DNA of 11,559 nucleotides, from contig CACIOV010000022.1 of assembly GCA_902588335.1 (NCBI GenBank), positions 1 through 11,559 of the forward strand, given 5' to 3'. Both the position numbers and the translations under genes were made by a program. Each line of letters opens with the position of its first letter. Position 1 is the first letter of the stretch. Origin of the DNA: an uncultured Pelagibacteraceae bacterium (GTDB lineage Bacteria > Pseudomonadota > Alphaproteobacteria > Pelagibacterales > Pelagibacteraceae). The notes under the pieces are model-generated. The model worked only from the letters and a program-made list of their open reading frames with translations, was not told the DNA's origin and made no database searches. Shown here piece by piece: positions 8,201 to 11,559 of the stretch.

Positions 8201-8880
8201 AAAAAATATATAGAACCATTCTATTGCTTTTAATATTCACTTTTTTATCTACATATAATCCCAAAAACTTAAACCTAGCTTCAGAAAAAAATAATATATT
8301 ATTTCAGATTCAAAAAATAGAAATATTAAATAATTTATTAGTTGAAAAAAATGAAATAGAAAAAAAACTTGAAGAAATATATAACAAAAATATTTTTTTA
8401 ATTAAAAGAAGTGATATAGAACAACCCTTGAAAGAAATTGATTTCTTAGAAAAAGTAGAAGTAAAAAAAAAATACCCAAATACAGTTATAGTAAAAATTT
8501 TTGAAACAAAGCCAGTTGCTATCGTATTTAAAAATAAGATTAAATATTTATTAGACACTTCATCTAATTTAGTTTTATTTGATAAAAATAGAGACTTTAA
8601 TAATTTACCAACAGTTTTCGGCGAAGGAGCAGAAAATAATTTTATATATTTTCTTAATCTTTTAATAAACAACCAATTTCCTAGCGCCAAAATTAGAAAT
8701 TTTTATTATTTTCAAATAGGAAGATGGGATTTGGAACTCGCAGATAATAAAATAATAAAATTTCCTGATAGTAATATCGACGAAGCAATTAAAAAATCTA
8801 TTGAATTATTGAAACGTGAAGATTTTAAAAATTATAATATTATTGATTTAAGGGTAAATGGTAAGATAATAGTAGAGTAA
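8197..8880 (+). CDS. ftsQ: Cell division protein FtsQ (POTRA domain, short cytoplasmic tail)
   Basis: FtsQ is a bitopic inner-membrane protein that links the early divisome to FtsB/FtsL and FtsW/FtsI. The 227 residues hold a basic six-residue N-tail (MKKIYR), one short hydrophobic segment (about 7-20), a FtsQ-type POTRA domain (about 36-105, ending ..YPNTVIVKIFETKPVAIV) and a FtsQ beta domain with YLLDTSSN (117-124), LPTVFGEG (137-144), GRWDLEL (175-181) and IIDLRVNGKI (215-224). The KPVA junction after POTRA and the C-terminal DLR are family hallmarks. It is shorter than E. coli FtsQ (276 residues), with nearly all the loss in the cytoplasmic tail. It shares ATGA with ddl and overlaps ftsA by one base (TAATG). 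Identity rests on domain layout and on position between ddl and ftsA. Confidence 0.92.
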   Translation: MKKIYRTILLLLIFTFLSTYNPKNLNLASEKNNILFQIQKIEILNNLLVEKNEIEKKLEEIYNKNIFLIKRSDIEQPLKEIDFLEKVEVKKKYPNTVIVKIFETKPVAIVFKNKIKYLLDTSSNLVLFDKNRDFNNLPTVFGEGAENNFIYFLNLLINNQFPSAKIRNFYYFQIGRWDLELADNKIIKFPDSNIDEAIKKSIELLKREDFKNYNIIDLRVNGKIIVE

Positions 8881-10106
8881 TGAGCTCTGAAAATCCAATA
8901 GCAATAATTGAACTTGGGGATATTAATATAAAATGTATTATTTTTAAAATTAACAATAATAGAAATTCAGAAATATTGTCAACCGCCACGATTAATTCTG
9001 AAGGTATTCATAATGATATCGTAGTTAATTTAAAAAAAGCATCTAATGCAGTTAGATCATGCATAAGCTTAGCTGAAAAAAAAGCGAATATATCACTAAA
9101 GAAAATTAATGTAATTTTTGAACAACCAGATTTTTTATGTACCAAATTTTCAAAAAATAAAAAAATTAATGGATCAAAAATTCATAAGGATGATATTGAA
9201 TTTTTATTAAAAGAAGCAAAAAAAGAATTGATTCTTAATGATAAAAATCAATCCATAATTCATATTTTTAATTATAATTACATTGTTGATGGCAAAACAT
9301 TTGTTGAAGAACCTATAGGAGTTTATGCGAATTCGCTAATACATGAAATGACTTTTATCACAACACAAAAAAATAATTTAAAAAATATAAAACAAACATT
9401 TATTGATTGTGATATCGAAATAGAAAGATTCATTTCACGCACTTTTTCTTTAGGAGTAGAGTTGTTAAACGAGAAAGAACTTAAATTTGGATCTGCTTTA
9501 ATAGATTTAGAATTTGAAAAAATCAGCTTGGGATTATTTAAAAATTTAGCATTGGTACATTCTGCAACTTTTCCAATAGGCATTAACCATATCACTAAAG
9601 ATATTTCTAAAGTTTGTTCTTTAAATTTAAAAGAATCAAAAAATATAATAAATAATATTGATTTTTCATTTCGAGATAATCAAAATATTTTTGACGAAAA
9701 TAATTATTTAAAAAATACTTATTTTATTGATTCTAATTTTAGAAAAATAAGCAAAGATCTAATTTTAAATGTTATTAAAGCAAGATTAGAAGAAATTATT
9801 GATAAATTGAATAAGCAACTAATTGCACCAGGTTTTAATTTAACTTCTGGAATAAGTTATGTACTTAAGGGAAACTCAAATCTTTTTAATATAGAAAAAT
9901 ATTTTATTGATTTTTTTAGTCCAAATTTGAAACAAATAAAAAAAAATAATATTAAAAAAGATAAAGATTTTGAAAAAAACTTTGATTCATGTTTAGGAGC
10001 AATTAAAATTATTAAAGATGGATGGGAAACAGAAGCAATACCAGAAACAAGTGGCAAAGCTACCAAAAAAGTAGGGTTTTTTTCGAAAATTTTTAGATCT
10101 CATTAG
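8880..10106 (+). CDS. ftsA: Cell division protein FtsA, diverged, with degenerate nucleotide-binding motifs
   Basis: FtsA is an actin-like protein that binds FtsZ and the membrane. The 408-residue product aligns by eye along E. coli FtsA: YNYIVDG..VEEPIGVYANSL (132-153), a 1C/2A stretch through ITTQKNNLKNI (160-170), a FPIGINHITKDIS region (231-243), and a basic amphipathic C-terminus VGFFSKIFRSH (398-408) that should be the membrane-targeting helix. The nucleotide pocket is poor. Phosphate-1 reads ELGDINIK (11-18), the phosphate-2 segment, normally DIGGGT, reads DLEFEK (209-214), and the adenosine motif is LTSGISYVLKG (321-331). ATP binding is therefore doubtful. The start overlaps the ftsQ stop by one base. 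Family placement is supported by synteny and the end-to-end pattern; activity is uncertain. The expected ftsZ does not follow. Confidence 0.88.
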   Translation: MSSENPIAIIELGDINIKCIIFKINNNRNSEILSTATINSEGIHNDIVVNLKKASNAVRSCISLAEKKANISLKKINVIFEQPDFLCTKFSKNKKINGSKIHKDDIEFLLKEAKKELILNDKNQSIIHIFNYNYIVDGKTFVEEPIGVYANSLIHEMTFITTQKNNLKNIKQTFIDCDIEIERFISRTFSLGVELLNEKELKFGSALIDLEFEKISLGLFKNLALVHSATFPIGINHITKDISKVCSLNLKESKNIINNIDFSFRDNQNIFDENNYLKNTYFIDSNFRKISKDLILNVIKARLEEIIDKLNKQLIAPGFNLTSGISYVLKGNSNLFNIEKYFIDFFSPNLKQIKKNNIKKDKDFEKNFDSCLGAIKIIKDGWETEAIPETSGKATKKVGFFSKIFRSH

Positions 10107-10180
10107 TCAAAGTTGTATTGTATTCTTTAGTAACATAAGTTGACTTTCTAGCATTTTAAGCTTTTTGTATACCAGTACTG
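10107..10180 (+). other. Intergenic gap between ftsA and lpxC, where ftsZ would be expected
   Basis: This 74-nt gap is the largest in the window. It contains no ftsZ and no recognisable ftsZ remnant: the frame that continues from ftsA meets a stop within about eight codons and no tubulin-like GGGTGTG motif is encodable. It holds a promoter-like element (10140-10170) and, immediately before the lpxC ATG, the 8-bp palindrome CAGTACTG (10173-10180). No GC-rich hairpin with a T run is present, so I see no intrinsic terminator for the upstream operon. Confidence 0.8.
10140..10170 (+). promoter_or_regulatory. Possible sigma-70-type promoter for lpxC
   Basis: TTGACT (10140-10145) is a near-consensus -35 box. 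TTGTAT (10165-10170) is a weak -10 box at a long spacing of 19 nt. If used, transcription would begin within about ten bases of the lpxC ATG, giving a nearly leaderless mRNA, which would fit the absence of any Shine-Dalgarno site there. In DNA this AT-rich, such boxes arise by chance, so the call is tentative. Confidence 0.35.
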
Positions 10181-11107
10181 ATGGTTACAGTTTTACAAAA
10201 AACAATCAAAGATTCTATAGAATTCACAGGCGTAGGCTTACATAACGGCACAAAGGTAAATCTTACTTTAAAACCAGCTAAAGACAATTATGGAATAAAG
10301 TTTAAAAGAACAGATATTGATGAAGCTAAAAATTTAGTTGAAGCAAGTTATAAAAATGTAAGCGAGCCTATACTTTGTACAAAAATAAAAAATTCACACG
10401 GTGTATCAGTTTCTACAATTGAGCACTTAATGGCAGTTTTTTATGGCGAAGGAATCGACAATGTTTTAGTAGAGATTGATGCTTCTGAGGTTCCAATAAT
10501 GGATGGTTCATCTTTTGATTTTGTAACAGCGATAAGATCTTTCGGTACTCAAAATCAAAAGTCCTTCAAAAAATTTATTAAGGTTCTCAAGAAAGTTGAA
10601 ATAAAAGATGGCCCGAGATTCATTTCAATAGAACCTCTTGCAAACGATTTAATAATCGATTTTGAAATAATATATAAAAATCCTCTAATTAGAACTCGAA
10701 GAAAAGAATTTAAATTAAGCAATGGAGATTTAACTTCAATATACAATTCCAAAACATTTTGTTTATATGAAGATATTGATCAAATTAAAAGCCAAGGTTT
10801 AGCCCAAGGGGGTTCTTTGGAAAATGCAATTGTTGTTAAGGAAGACAAAATATTGAACGAAGATGGTCTTAGATACAGGGATGAGTTCGTAAATCATAAA
10901 ATATTAGACTGCCTTGGAGATCTGATGCTTTCTGGACACAGAATTTTTGGTCATATTAAAACTTCACAAGGAGGACATCACCTCACTAATGCTTTGTTAA
11001 ATAAATTTTTATTGGATAAATCAAATTGGGAATTTGAAAGCTTTGAAGGAAAAGGAAAAAAAGACAAAGATAACAGCTACCTAAAACCTATAGCTGTTAG
11101 TGCATAA
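10181..11107 (+). CDS. lpxC: UDP-3-O-acyl-N-acetylglucosamine deacetylase
   Basis: LpxC is the zinc deacetylase for the first committed step of lipid A synthesis, so this organism has an LPS outer membrane. The 308 residues match the family length. Marks are TGVGLHNG (16-23), STIEHLMA (78-85) with Glu81 as general base and zinc ligand His82, EVPIMDGS (103-110), the TFCL motif (192-195), GLAQGGSLENAIV (206-218), DEFVNHKILDCLGDL (234-248) with zinc ligands His239 and Asp243, and GGHHLTN (264-270) with catalytic His266. The chosen ATG puts GVGLH at residue 17-21, within two residues of E. coli LpxC; no alternative start fits. No Shine-Dalgarno site is visible. In many Alphaproteobacteria lpxC follows ftsZ; here it follows ftsA directly. 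Confidence 0.98.
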   Translation: MVTVLQKTIKDSIEFTGVGLHNGTKVNLTLKPAKDNYGIKFKRTDIDEAKNLVEASYKNVSEPILCTKIKNSHGVSVSTIEHLMAVFYGEGIDNVLVEIDASEVPIMDGSSFDFVTAIRSFGTQNQKSFKKFIKVLKKVEIKDGPRFISIEPLANDLIIDFEIIYKNPLIRTRRKEFKLSNGDLTSIYNSKTFCLYEDIDQIKSQGLAQGGSLENAIVVKEDKILNEDGLRYRDEFVNHKILDCLGDLMLSGHRIFGHIKTSQGGHHLTNALLNKFLLDKSNWEFESFEGKGKKDKDNSYLKPIAVSA

Positions 11108-11114
11108 ACAGGTA

Positions 11115-11144
11115 TTTACCAAGAAAATTGTAATAATCTAATAT
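11115..11144 (+). promoter_or_regulatory. Possible promoter for bamD
   Basis: In the 63-nt gap between lpxC and bamD, TTTACC (11115-11120) and TAATAT (11139-11144) are separated by 18 nt and could be -35 and -10 boxes, about 26 nt before the bamD ATG. The gap is too AT-rich for this to be more than suggestive, and read-through from lpxC is equally possible. Confidence 0.3.
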
Positions 11145-11170
11145 TTTGATAAAATAAAACTTTATCTAAA

Positions 11171-11559
11171 ATGTTTAAAAATTTATTAATTTTATTATTA
11201 TCAATTTTATTATTATTCTCGTGTTCAAAAAAAGATAAAAAAATAATAATATCTGAACCAACCGACGAAGAAAAAGCAATAAGTATTTATGCTGAAGCTG
11301 TCGAAGCTCTCAATAAAGGAGATGCATTTTATGCTGGAAAAAAATTTAAAGAAGTTGAGGGTTTAATTCCTCAAGGTGAATGGGCAACAAAAGCTAGCCT
11401 TATGGCTAGTTATTCAGATTATAATAGAAATGCTTATTCAAGTGCAGTTTTTAATTTAGAAAGACATATTAATAATTATCCAGCTGATAAAAATTTACCC
11501 TACGCTCACTATTTAATAGCGATGTGTTATTATGAACAAATATTAGATGAAAAAAAAGA
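11171..11559 (+). CDS. bamD: Outer membrane protein assembly factor BamD (ComL/YfiO family lipoprotein), N-terminal part, runs off the window
   Basis: BamD is an outer-membrane lipoprotein of the BAM complex, built of TPR repeats, that works with BamA to insert beta-barrel proteins. The 129 codons present start at the ATG at 11171 with a Lys-containing N-tail, a Leu/Ile-rich signal segment (4-16) and a lipobox LFSC (15-18), giving lipidated Cys18. Next come a TPR helix pair, EEKAISIYAEAVEALNKG (33-50) and YAGKKFKEVEGLIP (54-67), then WATKASLMASYSDYN (71-85), YSSAVFNLERHI.NYP (89-104) and YAHYLIAMCYYEQILDEKK (111-129), the canonical BamD pattern just before its RD motif. The following bases (GA) fit an Arg or Asp-type codon beyond the edge. 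No Shine-Dalgarno site is seen. lpxC-bamD adjacency is common in Alphaproteobacteria. Confidence 0.93.
   Translation, partial: MFKNLLILLLSILLLFSCSKKDKKIIISEPTDEEKAISIYAEAVEALNKGDAFYAGKKFKEVEGLIPQGEWATKASLMASYSDYNRNAYSSAVFNLERHINNYPADKNLPYAHYLIAMCYYEQILDEKK

Noticed and set aside
10065..10083. A6-GTAGGG-T7 near the end of ftsA as an intrinsic terminator
   Set aside because: The stem would be only A-T pairs, it lies inside the coding sequence, and it encodes the KKVGFFSK start of the FtsA membrane helix.
10105..10145. AGTCAA / TTGACT inverted repeat spanning the ftsA stop and the lpxC -35-like box
   Set aside because: Only six base pairs with a 29-nt loop and no extension on either side; too weak to call a regulatory structure.
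1004..10752. Minus-strand open frames at 1004-1273, 1625-1891, 2658-2885, 5160-5429, 7016-7243, 8310-8690, 9323-9595, 9857-10066 and 10555-10752
   Set aside because: Each lies opposite a strongly supported + strand gene, is short, and shows no recognisable domain; they are shadows of AT-rich coding sequence.
11148..11166. GATAAA / TTTATC inverted repeat before bamD as a terminator or operator
   Set aside because: Six A/T-dominated pairs around a 7-nt loop in a very AT-rich gap is expected by chance, and there is no GC stem with a T run.

Overview
The window is one AT-rich stretch of bacterial chromosome (by eye well below 35 % GC, not counted) with every gene on the + strand. It is a nearly complete division and cell wall (dcw) cluster in the order murF (3' end only), mraY, murD, ftsW, murG, murC, murB, ddl, ftsQ, ftsA, then lpxC and the 5' part of bamD. 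Gene order (ddl-ftsQ-ftsA, with lpxC and bamD downstream), the LPS gene lpxC, the alphaproteobacterial flavour of Ddl and FtsW, extreme A/T codon bias and near-zero intergenic space together suggest a streamlined marine alphaproteobacterium of the SAR11/Pelagibacterales type. That placement is an inference from layout and composition, not from a search. TGA ends several genes and TGG encodes Trp, so the standard bacterial code applies.

Layout. From 1 to 10106 ten genes are packed with overlaps of 1-11 nt or gaps of 2-3 nt, which implies one transcript with translational coupling. MurF, MurD, MurC and MurB are cytoplasmic enzymes of UDP-MurNAc-pentapeptide synthesis, and Ddl supplies D-Ala-D-Ala. 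MraY and MurG make lipid I and lipid II at the inner membrane, and FtsW polymerises lipid II at the septum. FtsQ and FtsA are divisome scaffold and membrane-tether proteins. A 74-nt gap (10107-10180) precedes lpxC (first committed step of lipid A synthesis). A 63-nt gap (11108-11170) precedes bamD, an outer-membrane lipoprotein of the BAM complex that runs off the window. These are the only two places with room for a promoter, and both hold weak promoter-like sequence. No stretch over 300 nt lacks a gene.

The enzymes look intact and ordinary. The unusual part is the division end of the cluster. ftsZ, which normally sits between ftsA and lpxC, is absent from that position. The FtsA protein keeps its overall fold-level similarity and C-terminal amphipathic helix but has lost the glycine-rich phosphate-2 loop of the actin-like nucleotide pocket. 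FtsQ has almost no cytoplasmic tail. I found no RNA gene, mobile element, CRISPR array or convincing new system; the ftsA/ftsZ anomaly is the best lead.
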